The translations under genes and the position numbers were made by a program. Shown here in pieces: positions 1 to 7,921 of a stretch of DNA of 64,000 bases. A model generated the notes under the pieces. It did no database searches. It worked only from the letters and a program-made list of their open reading frames with translations, and was not told the origin of the DNA. How positions within the stretch are numbered: position 1 is the stretch's first letter; each line of letters begins with the position of its first letter. The DNA comes from Thermanaeromonas toyohensis ToBE (lineage in GTDB: Bacteria; Bacillota; DSM-521; Neomoorellales; Neomoorellaceae): NCBI RefSeq assembly GCF_900176005.1, contig NZ_LT838272.1, positions 3,270,025 to 3,334,024 on the forward strand, given 5' to 3'.

Positions 1-621
1 CTTTTTAAAGAGGCAGGTATAGAAACCCTAGTCTTGGCTTGCCCAGGATGCTATGCTACCTTCTCTGAAAACTATCCCCACGTAGCCGCACAATTAGGGC
101 TAGAATTCAATATTAAAATTAAACATACCACCGTATTCCTCTACGAACTAATCCAAACAGGCAAGCTCAAGTTCGAGAAGCCCCTTTCCTGCACTGTCAC
201 TTACCATGACTCTTGCCATGTGGGGCGCTGGTTCGGGATTTACGAGGAACCGCGTGCTATTATCCGCTCTATACCCGGTGTAGAGCTTAAGGAAATGGAA
301 CACAATCGGGAAAACTCCCTCTGCTGCGGATTGATGCTGGCCTTCGACTATCTTCCAGGAGTAGTCCATTGCGGGCAGAGGAAACTGGCCGAAGCGGAGG
401 CTACCGGTGCCCAGTACCTAATCACTAACTGCGCCGGGTGCGGAAGCCAGTTCCACACCACCCTAACCCTGGCCAATTCTAAGGTAAAGCAACTTGATCT
501 CTCGGAGCTGGTAGCCATGGCCCTAGGTATCCCTACCGTGAACCAAACGCCCACTATACTTGCCTTTATGGAAAAGGTCACCGAACAGATGCGGGAAAGC
601 AGGATGGTTAAGACCGGCTAG
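1..621 (+). CDS. Fe-S-binding CCG-domain protein, HdrB/GlpC type (5' truncated)
   Basis: The frame is open from base 1, so the gene begins outside the window. A TTG at 34 is only an internal codon. The visible part holds one CCG (cysteine-rich) domain: CPGCY at the left, then HDSCHVGR, SLCCG and a terminal NCAGC, the arrangement that binds an iron-sulfur cluster in heterodisulfide reductase B, GlpC and GlcF-type subunits. Such subunits pass electrons in membrane or flavin-based oxidoreductase complexes. The partner subunits are outside the window, so the substrate cannot be named. It converges on the arginase-family gene. Confidence 0.8.
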   Translation, partial: LFKEAGIETLVLACPGCYATFSENYPHVAAQLGLEFNIKIKHTTVFLYELIQTGKLKFEKPLSCTVTYHDSCHVGRWFGIYEEPRAIIRSIPGVELKEMEHNRENSLCCGLMLAFDYLPGVVHCGQRKLAEAEATGAQYLITNCAGCGSQFHTTLTLANSKVKQLDLSELVAMALGIPTVNQTPTILAFMEKVTEQMRESRMVKTG

Positions 622-669
622 ACTGGCTCTTAGGACAAAAGACTAACTTCAGCGCTTGATGTGATGTCA

Positions 670-710
670 AAAAAGTTTAGGGAGGGCTCCCTTGACCCTG
701 GAGCCCTCCC
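670..710 (-). terminator. Intrinsic terminator of the arginase-family gene
   Basis: A perfect 11-bp stem (GGGAGGGCTCC at 680-690, GGAGCCCTCCC at 700-710) with a 9-nt loop lies just after the minus-strand stop. On the minus strand it is followed after five bases by a run of six T (complement of 670-675). Confidence 0.8.
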
Positions 711-713
711 CCT

Positions 714-1499
714 CTAAACAACCTTCGCCGACGTCTTAAGTCTCTTGGAGCCCGTAAAAAGCTTAAGCAGGGCTATGTTAAAAATCTCGTTAGCCTGTAC
801 TTTGGCTAGCTCATAGGGCCCCAGCACAACTGAGGTGGGGCTGTACTCCCCGCAAACATCCACCCCTATTACCCGGGCCTTATTTTTTAAACTCCTAAGT
901 AAGTAAAAGATAGGTCCTGGATGGAGCTCCCCCTGGTCCCAAGTAGTCCAGGCAAAGGGAGGGGCCAAAACATCTTTATCTAGGGAGATATATACCATTC
1001 GCCCTTCTACTTCCTGGGGCACCACTCGGATCGCTAGCGGGAAAGTCCTAGCCGGATAGATCTTAAACTTAACCATTTCGCCAGCGGAGCGGAGATGGCC
1101 TGAAACCCCAGGTAGCATTTCTTCCTGGACTCCCAATACATAAACTTCCTCCACCTGAGAAAGATTTAGAGCTTCCCTTAACCAGGAGCCACAGGAAACA
1201 AAGCCTGGTGGAGCAGTATTTAAATCTAGGTGCCAATCCAGGACTATCAAGGTAAACGGTAAAGGGATCTTCTTTAAAAAAAGCAAAGTAAGATGGTGAT
1301 AATCTCCACTGCCCAAGAAACTTAAGCCCACCGGGACTTGGCTTAAGTTTAGGTTTACTTCCTCTAGGACCTTCCTAGGGCTCATAAATCGGAGGCTCCG
1401 CACCTGGCTTAAATCTACCAGGGCATCTCCTGCCTTAAGGAGCTTATTCTGCCATAACAGGGTAGCGTCGGTATTCAGCAAAGAAACGTACATGTTCAC
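714..1499 (-). CDS. Arginase/agmatinase-family protein
   Basis: This ureohydrolase-fold protein of about 260 residues should hydrolyse a guanidino or related substrate at a binuclear metal site. The metal motifs are recognisable but altered: GSGDYHH replaces GGDHS, DWHLD replaces DAHxD, and SLDKDVL stands in for SxDxD, with GVDVCGEYSP near the end. Substrate is therefore uncertain. GTG at 1499 was chosen because the AGGGGGTG at 1513-1506 is well spaced for it; GTG 1508 and ATG 1493 are alternatives. It follows the DMT transporter gene closely and is probably cotranscribed with it. Confidence 0.72.
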   Translation of the reverse strand: MNMYVSLLNTDATLLWQNKLLKAGDALVDLSQVRSLRFMSPRKVLEEVNLNLSQVPVGLSFLGSGDYHHLTLLFLKKIPLPFTLIVLDWHLDLNTAPPGFVSCGSWLREALNLSQVEEVYVLGVQEEMLPGVSGHLRSAGEMVKFKIYPARTFPLAIRVVPQEVEGRMVYISLDKDVLAPPFAWTTWDQGELHPGPIFYLLRSLKNKARVIGVDVCGEYSPTSVVLGPYELAKVQANEIFNIALLKLFTGSKRLKTSAKVV

Positions 1500-1511
1500 T
1501 ACCAACACCCC

Positions 1512-1949
1512 CTACATATTCTTCAACATAAGGCAGGCTCCCGAGGCCAGAAGGGCTAATCCCAAAGCCTTCCACCAAGTAAACGGTATTTTTTCTAATC
1601 CAAAAAGGCCCCAGTGGTCGATAATAAGGGCGGTGGTAACCTGCCCTACTATTATAGCTGTAGTGGCCAGGGCCACTCCTGCTCGGGGTATACTGGCCAC
1701 CACTCCATACGTAATAAGAACTCCTATAATACCCCCTAACAGCAAATACCAAGGGGCCTGGATAATTTTCCCTAAACTTCCTGGGCTTAAAGGAAAAAGG
1801 AGCAGAAGAACTACCGTAATAGTAGCGGTAAGGTGTACTACTAAAGTAGCTTGGAGGAGCCCTGTAATCTTCGCTAAGGCAGCATTTAGAGATCCCTGGA
1901 CAGCCATAGCTACTCCAGAAAGGAGGGCTAAGACAAGGGCGAAGAGCAT
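1512..1949 (-). CDS. Small DMT-type transporter, YdcZ/DUF606 family
   Basis: A 145-residue integral membrane protein with about five hydrophobic helices. It opens with the family-like segment LSGVAMAVQGSLNAAL and ends with a helix before MLKNM. The length and the small-residue-rich helices match YdcZ/DUF606 proteins, which are half-size drug/metabolite transporter relatives that often act in pairs. The cargo is unknown. It lies immediately upstream of the arginase-family gene on the same strand, so export or import of a nitrogenous metabolite is a reasonable guess and no more. Confidence 0.75.
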   Translation of the reverse strand: MLFALVLALLSGVAMAVQGSLNAALAKITGLLQATLVVHLTATITVVLLLLFPLSPGSLGKIIQAPWYLLLGGIIGVLITYGVVASIPRAGVALATTAIIVGQVTTALIIDHWGLFGLEKIPFTWWKALGLALLASGACLMLKNM

Positions 1950-2214
1950 TGCACTTTAACACCTCTTTGTATCTTCTACAAGCGCCCCCTGGCCGGTTAC
2001 CAGCTTCGAGTACGGCACTAGCGCATAGCAAGCCTTTAAAGCCCTTCCCCTTTAGTATGCCGCCCCAAGCCCACACCTAGACCTCTTGCCACCTAAAGTT
2101 TCTCCCTTGAGAGTCCCCCTACTTTTCCTAACTTTAAAGGGCTGAAATATTCCTTCCCTTTGTTGCGCACAATAACAAGTTGAGGCAGAAATTAAAAAGC
2201 GGGAGGAAAAACAA

Positions 2215-3174
2215 GTGGGGATATACCGGGAAACTATGGTTTTTACACTTGTCCTAATGCTTACCCTATGGTTATGGCCTTATCCCTCGGCCTTAAGTAA
2301 GGAGCGCTGTAACTGTAGCGGAGAAAACCGCACCCTTATCTATACTTCCCCACCCCTCCAAGGGCAGGATGTAATAGAACTGCAATTCCGGCTGGCTCAG
2401 CTCGGCTATTATTTTGGCCCGCTCACCGGCTTATATGATTGGAGCACCTTCCGCGCCGTAACAAATTTTCAACGACATCGGGGCCTTCCCGTTTCTGGGG
2501 AAGTAAACTCAAGCCTTTGGGAAGCTCTGCGCGGAGATATCCACCCTACAGCCCAGGCCACTACCCCTGGTCCTCCAGCCGGTAGCACCCTCAAAATACT
2601 GGTGGATACGGAAAAGCTACGCTTATATCTTTTAGTGGACGGCCAGATATTCCGAGAATACCCTATAGCTATAGGAAAGTATAGCACACCTTCACCTGTG
2701 GGAGAATGGAAAATAAGGGAAAAAACCTACGAAACCGGAGGCCCCCTAGGTACCAGGTGGCTAGGGCTTAATGTCCCCTGGGGAAATTACGGTATCCATG
2801 GTACCAATCGACCCTGGTCCATAGGCTGGGCAGCCTCCGCTGGTTGTTTTCGCATGTTCAATGAAGATATAGAGGAAATATTTCCTTGGATACCCCTTGG
2901 TACACCGGTGATCGTAAAGGGACCTTATGTTTTACCCACCCGACCCCTGAAACCCGGCTCCCAGGGACCCGAAGTGGTAAGTTTACAAGCCCGCCTTAGG
3001 GAGAAAGGCTTTTACCTCTTCGGGCCCACAGACGGGGACTATGGAGTCATGACTTCCCTGGCCATAAAGCAGTTCCAGCTGGCCCAAGGTTTAAAACCTA
3101 CCGGCATAGCTGATAAAGAAACCTTAGAGGCCCTAGGTTTTGAGCTTCCCCTAGAACAAGAAAAAGCAAGATAA
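2215..3174 (+). CDS. L,D-transpeptidase (YkuD) with two peptidoglycan-binding domains
   Basis: A secreted wall enzyme of 319 residues. It has an N-terminal hydrophobic signal segment (about residues 8-28), a PG_binding_1 domain (about 50-105), a YkuD catalytic domain (about 125-237) and a second PG_binding_1 domain (about 243-310). The catalytic HGT...SAGCFRM motif with its cysteine is intact. It should form 3-3 cross-links or attach proteins to peptidoglycan. The GTG start at 2215 has GGGAGG at 2201-2206. It is transcribed divergently from the DMT gene and convergently with adenine deaminase. Confidence 0.88.
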   Translation: MGIYRETMVFTLVLMLTLWLWPYPSALSKERCNCSGENRTLIYTSPPLQGQDVIELQFRLAQLGYYFGPLTGLYDWSTFRAVTNFQRHRGLPVSGEVNSSLWEALRGDIHPTAQATTPGPPAGSTLKILVDTEKLRLYLLVDGQIFREYPIAIGKYSTPSPVGEWKIREKTYETGGPLGTRWLGLNVPWGNYGIHGTNRPWSIGWAASAGCFRMFNEDIEEIFPWIPLGTPVIVKGPYVLPTRPLKPGSQGPEVVSLQARLREKGFYLFGPTDGDYGVMTSLAIKQFQLAQGLKPTGIADKETLEALGFELPLEQEKAR

Positions 3175-3239
3175 GGTTCGACAATCAAAAAGCAAACCCC
3201 CGCAAAATCCCGTACAAGTATAGAACTAGCAAACACAAG

Positions 3240-3260
3240 AAAAAAAGGGGCAACTGCCCC
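3240..3260 (-). terminator. Intrinsic terminator of adenine deaminase
   Basis: GGGGCA/TGCCCC forms a tight hairpin at 3247-3260. On the minus strand it is followed by seven T (complement of 3240-3246). It sits about 30 bases past the ade stop. Confidence 0.75.
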
Positions 3261-3291
3261 CTAACCTGACTTAAACCACACCCTTCTTAAG

Positions 3292-5076
3292 TTATTCAGC
3301 CACTACAGGCACAAATTTAAACTCCAAAGTATCTACTAGCCCCCGATTGGTGAGCCGAAGCTCGGGTATGACTGGTAAAGACAGGAGAGCCATAGTCATA
3401 AAGGGTGAAACGAGCTCGCACCCTAGCTTCCGCCAAGCCTTTAAAACTTCCTCCACTTGCCCTGCTACCACCTCCACAGGTTGATCAGACATAAGTCCCG
3501 CTACAGGTAAAGGGAGCAAGGCCAGCACTTGGCCGTCCTGCACCGCTACTAAGCCCCCGCCGCAGGTAGCCAAGGTATTACCAGCCAAGGCCATATCTTC
3601 TTCATTCACGCCTACAATCAAGAGGTTGTGGCTATCGTGGGCTACAGTGGAAGCCACCGCTCCCGCCTTTAAACCGAATCCTTGTACAAAACCCAACGCA
3701 ATAGTACCTGTCGCCCGGTGGCGTTCCACTACAGCTACTTTGGCTATATCGCGAGAGGGTGAGGCTTTCAAATACCCGTCTTCTGCCTCCATTTCTACTA
3801 AGGTATGGCGGGTAAGGACACTGGCTTCGATTATTCTTATAACCCGCACCAATACCTTGTCCCGGCCTGGTGGGGCAGGTATTTGAAAATGGGAGGCTTT
3901 TAGGGGCTCCTTTAAGCGTACTGAATTTTTAACCTGAGGAGGATAATTAACGGAGGGCAATTCTATGGTAAGCTTGCCTTTCTCAGCCACTATACGTCCG
4001 GCTACCATAACCTTTTCGATCTTCACAGAAGCTAAATCAGAAAGGAACACAATGTCCGCCCAGCGTCCCGGGGCGATACTCCCTAGATCCTGGGCTACCC
4101 CAAAGCATTCAGCAGTGTTGAGGGTTACGGCCTGAATAGCGGTCACAGGATTTAAGCCTTCATTAATGGCCCTTCTCACCACATGATCCAGGTGGCCTAA
4201 GGAAAGAAGGGTTTCGGGATGGGTATCATCGGTAACCAAGATGGCCCGCCGGGCATCGATGCGATGTTCCGTCAAGCTTTTTACAGTTTCATGGATATCA
4301 TGCCAGGCGGATCCTTCCCGCATCATAGCATACATTCCCAGGCGCATCCGGGCTAAGGCGTCTACCGCACGGGTAGATTCATGGCAGCAGCAAATCCCGG
4401 CCGCCGCATAAGCGGGCAAACCCTTTTCTATATCCGGCAGGGAATAATGCCCGGTAACCGGTTTACCCGCTTCCAGGGTAACCCTTATTTCACCATGGAC
4501 ACCCTCATCCCCGTTAAGAACGCCAGGGAAGTTCATCATCTCCCCTAGGCCAATTATATTTTCCCATTGCATGGCTGTAGCTACTTCTTCTGGACCAAAG
4601 GTCGCCCCAGCATCTTCCAGGCCGGGAGCAGCAGGGACACAGGAAGGCATGGTGGCATATACCCTTAAAGGGAGGTTACGTCCTTCTTCCACCATCAGTT
4701 TAACCCCTTCCAGGCCCAAAACATTGGCTATTTCATGGGGATCCATAAAAATAGTGGTGGTACCGTGGGGTAACACAGCCCGGGCGAACTGGGTTACCGT
4801 CACCATACTGCTTTCCACATGTAAATGCCCATCCAAGAAACCCGGAGCCAAGTAAAAACCGCTAGCTTCTATCACTTTAGTTTCCGGTCCGATGCAGTGA
4901 TTCACATCACCCACCATAGCGATACGGCCATTCTTAACGGCAATATCCCAGTTTAAAATCTCTCCGGTAAAAACATTTATAACTTTACCCCCGCGTATTA
5001 CCACATCGGCAGGTAGACGCCCGGTGGCCACGGCTACTAGCTCCTGGGTCATAGCTGCCAAATGGGTGGATGACAT
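3292..5076 (-). CDS. ade: Adenine deaminase
   Basis: A 594-residue amidohydrolase that converts adenine to hypoxanthine in purine salvage. The N-terminal half carries the metal site (DGHLHVESSM, an HxH motif) in a TIM barrel, and the C-terminal part is the typical AdeC extension. Length matches the family. The ATG at 5076 is preceded by AAAGGGGGAAAAGGG. The gene is divergent from the guanine-riboswitch permease, and together they form a purine salvage pair: hypoxanthine/guanine uptake plus adenine conversion. It has its own promoter and a palindrome over the predicted transcription start. Confidence 0.95.
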   Translation of the reverse strand: MSSTHLAAMTQELVAVATGRLPADVVIRGGKVINVFTGEILNWDIAVKNGRIAMVGDVNHCIGPETKVIEASGFYLAPGFLDGHLHVESSMVTVTQFARAVLPHGTTTIFMDPHEIANVLGLEGVKLMVEEGRNLPLRVYATMPSCVPAAPGLEDAGATFGPEEVATAMQWENIIGLGEMMNFPGVLNGDEGVHGEIRVTLEAGKPVTGHYSLPDIEKGLPAYAAAGICCCHESTRAVDALARMRLGMYAMMREGSAWHDIHETVKSLTEHRIDARRAILVTDDTHPETLLSLGHLDHVVRRAINEGLNPVTAIQAVTLNTAECFGVAQDLGSIAPGRWADIVFLSDLASVKIEKVMVAGRIVAEKGKLTIELPSVNYPPQVKNSVRLKEPLKASHFQIPAPPGRDKVLVRVIRIIEASVLTRHTLVEMEAEDGYLKASPSRDIAKVAVVERHRATGTIALGFVQGFGLKAGAVASTVAHDSHNLLIVGVNEEDMALAGNTLATCGGGLVAVQDGQVLALLPLPVAGLMSDQPVEVVAGQVEEVLKAWRKLGCELVSPFMTMALLSLPVIPELRLTNRGLVDTLEFKFVPVVAE

Positions 5077-5098
5077 ATCCCTTTTCCCCCTTTAAATC

Positions 5099-5126
5099 TT
5101 AAATAGCACTATTAAGTGCTATTTAA
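5099..5126. promoter_or_regulatory. Perfect palindrome, candidate operator of ade
   Basis: TTAAATAGCACT (5099-5110) and AGTGCTATTTAA (5115-5126) form a 12-bp perfect inverted repeat around ATTA. It lies between the ade start codon and the -10 element and covers the expected transcription start, which is where a repressor would block transcription. The cognate regulator is not known. Confidence 0.6.
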
Positions 5127-5156
5127 AGAATAATTTACTGTGTAAAGGTATGTCAA
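5127..5156 (-). promoter_or_regulatory. Predicted sigma-A promoter of ade
   Basis: On the minus strand there is a consensus TTGACA (complement of 5151-5156), an 18-nt spacer, and TATTCT (complement of 5127-5132). Transcription would start near 5120, inside the palindrome at 5099-5126. Confidence 0.6.
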
Positions 5157-5281
5157 CATGGACTCTAACTTAAGGCAGACCCTGGCTATCCCTATAACTC
5201 TCCGTTTTAGGTCCGGTCTTAAGTCTAGCCTAATTAGCTTTAGGGCTTTTACAATTTTCTAGCAAGTAGCAGGCAGGAATT

Positions 5282-5310
5282 TTTACATTAACAGCAAATA
5301 AATATATTAT
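5282..5310 (+). promoter_or_regulatory. Predicted promoter of the riboswitch-permease transcript
   Basis: TTTACA at 5282-5287 and TATTAT at 5305-5310 are separated by exactly 17 nt. The implied start, near 5317, leaves about 34 nt before the aptamer. Confidence 0.65.
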
Positions 5311-5350
5311 AGATTAAGTAAAACTTAAGTGCAGTCCTATTCATACCTGT

Positions 5351-5419
5351 CTTCGTATATCCCCAGTAATATGGTCTGGGGGTCTCTACCAGGCAACCGT
5401 AAATTGCCCGGCTACGAAG
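5351..5419 (+). ncRNA. Purine riboswitch aptamer, guanine class
   Basis: All three helices are readable. P1 is CTTCGTA/TACGAAG (5351-5357 with 5413-5419). P2 is CCCCAG/CTGGGG (5361-5366 with 5376-5381) with an L2 of AATATGG. P3 is GGCAA/TTGCC (5392-5396 with 5404-5408) with the conserved loop CCGTAAA. J2/3 is TCTCTACC. The base equivalent to position 74 is C (5412), which in this family selects guanine or hypoxanthine rather than adenine. The base before it is G rather than the usual A. It precedes a guanine/hypoxanthine-type permease gene. Confidence 0.93.
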
Positions 5420-5421
5420 GC

Positions 5422-5441
5422 GGGCCTTAGCTTTAAGGTCC
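5422..5441 (+). promoter_or_regulatory. Hairpin after the riboswitch, possible expression platform
   Basis: GGGCCTTA and TAAGGTCC pair over 8 bp with a GCTT loop, three bases past P1. No T-run follows directly, so termination is not clear. The remaining 160 bases to the permease start hold no other gene that I can see. Confidence 0.4.
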
Positions 5442-5601
5442 AGCCAGTTAGCCGGGTTAATTATTTTATAAAGTTTTAAGGAACGATTATTTTAAGGGGT
5501 AGGTGATAACCAATATGAGGGCCTGCTAAAGGGAAAATCTAAATAGGTATTTCCATGCACAATTAACCAATTTACTCGTTAGAAGGAGGGACTCTTTATT
5601 T

Positions 5602-6918
5602 ATGTCCGGGTACGAAGGATTTCTGGAGAGGACTTTTAAACTAAAGGAAAATAATACCACGATCCGCACCGAGGTGTTAGCCGGTTTTACTACTTTCATG
5701 ACCATGGCTTATATCATATTTGTAAATCCAGCCATCTTAAGCACCACCGGTATGAATTTTGGGGCCGTACTGGTAGCCACCATACTGGCTAGCGCAGTGG
5801 GTACTTTAATCATGGCCTTTTTGGCCAATTATCCCATTGCTATAGCCCCAGGTATGGGCTTAAATGCCTTCTTCGCTTTTACCATCGTCAAGCAAATGGG
5901 CTATCCCTGGGAAGCAGCTCTGGCTGCTGTGTTCATGAGCGGCGTCATCTTTATCATCTTGACCTTAACCAAGGCGCGGGAAGCTATTGTCAACTCCATT
6001 CCCCTCTCCCTTAAACTGGCCATCAGCGCTGGTATAGGCCTCTTTATAGCCCTCATCGGCCTGCAAAGCGCAGGTATAGTAGTATCCAATCCTGATACTC
6101 TAGTAAAGCTGGGGAACCTCCATCAGCCTTCAGTATTGCTAGCCATCGTAGGGCTCATCATCACCTCTGCTCTGGTGGCCCTGCGCATTAAAGGAGCCCT
6201 CTTATTGGGGATCCTCATCACCACTTTGTTGGGAATACCTCTAGGAATCACTAAAGTCGAAGGTTTGAAGATACTTAGCCTCCCGCCCAGTCTCTCTCCT
6301 ACTTTGGGAGCTTTCACCCGGGGCTTGGGTAATCTCTTGGCAGCAGGAATTATACCTGTAATCTTTACCCTCACTTTCGTGGATCTCTTCGATACCCTGG
6401 GCACTCTAATTGGAGTAAGCAGCAAAGCAGGGCTTTTGGACGAAAAGGGGCACTTGCCCCGGGCAGGACAAGCCCTGATGTCCGATGCCATCGCCACCAC
6501 GGTAGGTGCCATACTTGGAACCAGTACCTGCGTAGCCTACATTGAAAGCGCCTCCGGGGTAGCCGAGGGCGGCCGGACTGGTTTAACTTCTTTAGTAGTA
6601 GCTTTGCTCTTCTTAGCTTCCCTTTTCTTCTCTCCGCTGGTGGGTATGGTCCCGGCCGTGGCCACAGCACCCGTCTTAATCATCGTAGGTATTTTTATGA
6701 TGGAACCTATAATGAAGATCGATTTTACTAACTTCTTAGAGGCGGCTCCAGCCTTTTTGACTATGGCCATCATGCCCTTCACCTACGATATAGCTCAAGG
6801 TATTGTCTGGGGTGTACTGGCTTACGTATTCTTACACCTTATCACTGGCCAGGCTAAAAAAGTAAGCTTAACTATGTGGATTCTAGCGGTCTTATTCCTT
6901 ATACGTTTCTTCGTTTAA
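5602..6918 (+). CDS. NCS2-type purine permease, AzgA/PbuG group
   Basis: A 438-residue membrane transporter with about 12-14 helices, probably importing hypoxanthine and guanine by cation symport. The start FLERTFKLKENNTTIRTEV, the motif DLFDTLGTLIGVSSKAGL and TCVAYIESASGVAEGGRTG are typical of the AzgA/PbuG branch and not of uracil or xanthine carriers. The ATG at 5602 follows GAAGGAGGG at 5582-5590. The guanine-class aptamer upstream agrees with the substrate and implies repression when guanine is plentiful. Confidence 0.92.
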   Translation: MSGYEGFLERTFKLKENNTTIRTEVLAGFTTFMTMAYIIFVNPAILSTTGMNFGAVLVATILASAVGTLIMAFLANYPIAIAPGMGLNAFFAFTIVKQMGYPWEAALAAVFMSGVIFIILTLTKAREAIVNSIPLSLKLAISAGIGLFIALIGLQSAGIVVSNPDTLVKLGNLHQPSVLLAIVGLIITSALVALRIKGALLLGILITTLLGIPLGITKVEGLKILSLPPSLSPTLGAFTRGLGNLLAAGIIPVIFTLTFVDLFDTLGTLIGVSSKAGLLDEKGHLPRAGQALMSDAIATTVGAILGTSTCVAYIESASGVAEGGRTGLTSLVVALLFLASLFFSPLVGMVPAVATAPVLIIVGIFMMEPIMKIDFTNFLEAAPAFLTMAIMPFTYDIAQGIVWGVLAYVFLHLITGQAKKVSLTMWILAVLFLIRFFV

Positions 6919-6949
6919 CTTTTTGTAGCAAGTCTTTATAGTCCAAATT

Positions 6950-7339
6950 CTAGGGCCCTGGGAATAAAACCCTACGCCAAACCCCCAGGGCCCCCCTCAC
7001 TGCCCGCCAGGAATTGCGAACCAGCTCAGCTATATCCCTACGGCTCGCCCCATCTACATGGACTCCGGCCACCACTACTGCTGGTACCCCTAAGCGTGCG
7101 GCCAAGAGGAGGGCAACTGGCCGCGCCAATTCGTCATCCTTATGGCCCACTACAGTCAAAACAGAGGCCGTGGAACTAGTCCTCCCGGTACCTTCCAAGC
7201 TCGGCCGTGGAACTGCTAAGGCTACCGCCCCCACGTGGGGCCTTTCACCCCCAAAGATATGGGCTACGATCCCGCCTTGGGTAAGAAAAAGGCGGCAGAA
7301 TACCCGGAAGCGCCCCTTTCCAACCCAGCAAGTGATCAA
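6950..7339 (-). CDS. LpdD-like prenylated-flavin chaperone domain protein
   Basis: A 129-residue protein with the pattern GGERPHVGAVALAV, SVLTVVGHKDDELARPVA and VAGVHVDGASRRDI, which I match to the LpdD family associated with UbiD-type decarboxylases. It starts at a TTG whose last two bases overlap the stop of the ubiX gene (TTGA), so translation is coupled. LpdD proteins are thought to help deliver prenylated FMN to a decarboxylase. No ubiD/lpdC gene is nearby, so it would serve a distant enzyme. Family assignment is from motif memory. Confidence 0.7.
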   Translation of the reverse strand: MITCWVGKGRFRVFCRLFLTQGGIVAHIFGGERPHVGAVALAVPRPSLEGTGRTSSTASVLTVVGHKDDELARPVALLLAARLGVPAVVVAGVHVDGASRRDIAELVRNSWRAVRGALGVWRRVLFPGP

Positions 7340-7917
7340 GATTTCTCCTCCCTAGCAAGAGCCGCTCCCGGCCAGCGCTGGTAGAGCCCATGCTCTATAT
7401 CCAGCTGATCCAGGATACGGCCTATCAAGTGATCTACTAGATCTTGTAAGCTCCGGGGATGATGATAGAAGGCAGGCATAGGTGGCAAAATAACAGCCCC
7501 CAGGCGGGCAAGCCTTAACATATTTTCCAAATGGATAGCATTTAAAGGGGTCTCCCGGGGAACTAAAATAAGTTTCCGACCTTCTTTTAACGTTACATCC
7601 GCTGCACGGCTTATAAGGTTTATAGCTAAGCCGTGGGCTATCGAGGCCAAGGTCTTCATACTACAAGGTACAATAATCATGCCCTGGTGCCTAAAGGAAC
7701 CGCTGGCCAGGGCTGCTCCTAAGTCATCCTCACAGTAAAAGGCAGCCGCCAGTTTCCGCACAGCTTCCACTGTCCAAGAAGTTTCCATTTTTATAGTTTC
7801 TTCCGCCCAGCGACTTAAAATAAGATGCGTCTCTAAGCCTTTCTCCTTTAGTACCTCCAGAAGCCTTATGCCATAAATGGCTCCTGTAGCCCCGGTCATG
7901 GCCACTATCAACCGCAT
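7336..7917 (-). CDS. ubiX: UbiX-family flavin prenyltransferase
   Basis: A 193-residue flavoprotein that joins dimethylallyl phosphate to FMN, making prenylated FMN for UbiD-type (de)carboxylases. The start MRLIVAMTGATGAIYG is the FMN-binding signature. VPCSMKTLASIAHG and LVPRETPLNAIHLENM are family motifs of the phosphate and prenyl sites. Length is standard. The start lies 4 bases from the end of the Ppx/GppA gene. It forms a coupled pair with the LpdD-like gene. Confidence 0.92.
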   Translation of the reverse strand: MRLIVAMTGATGAIYGIRLLEVLKEKGLETHLILSRWAEETIKMETSWTVEAVRKLAAAFYCEDDLGAALASGSFRHQGMIIVPCSMKTLASIAHGLAINLISRAADVTLKEGRKLILVPRETPLNAIHLENMLRLARLGAVILPPMPAFYHHPRSLQDLVDHLIGRILDQLDIEHGLYQRWPGAALAREEKS

Positions 7918-7921
7918 ATCT

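Noticed and set aside
1444..2076. A 210-codon minus-strand frame and a 155-codon plus-strand frame (1492-1959) across the DMT gene
   Set aside because: Both are Tyr/Ser/Arg- or Arg/Thr-rich shadows with no family features, while the 145-codon DMT frame has clean transmembrane helices and an SD.
5157..5281. A riboswitch for ade on the minus strand
   Set aside because: No purine aptamer motifs are found on that strand; control by the palindrome is the better guess.
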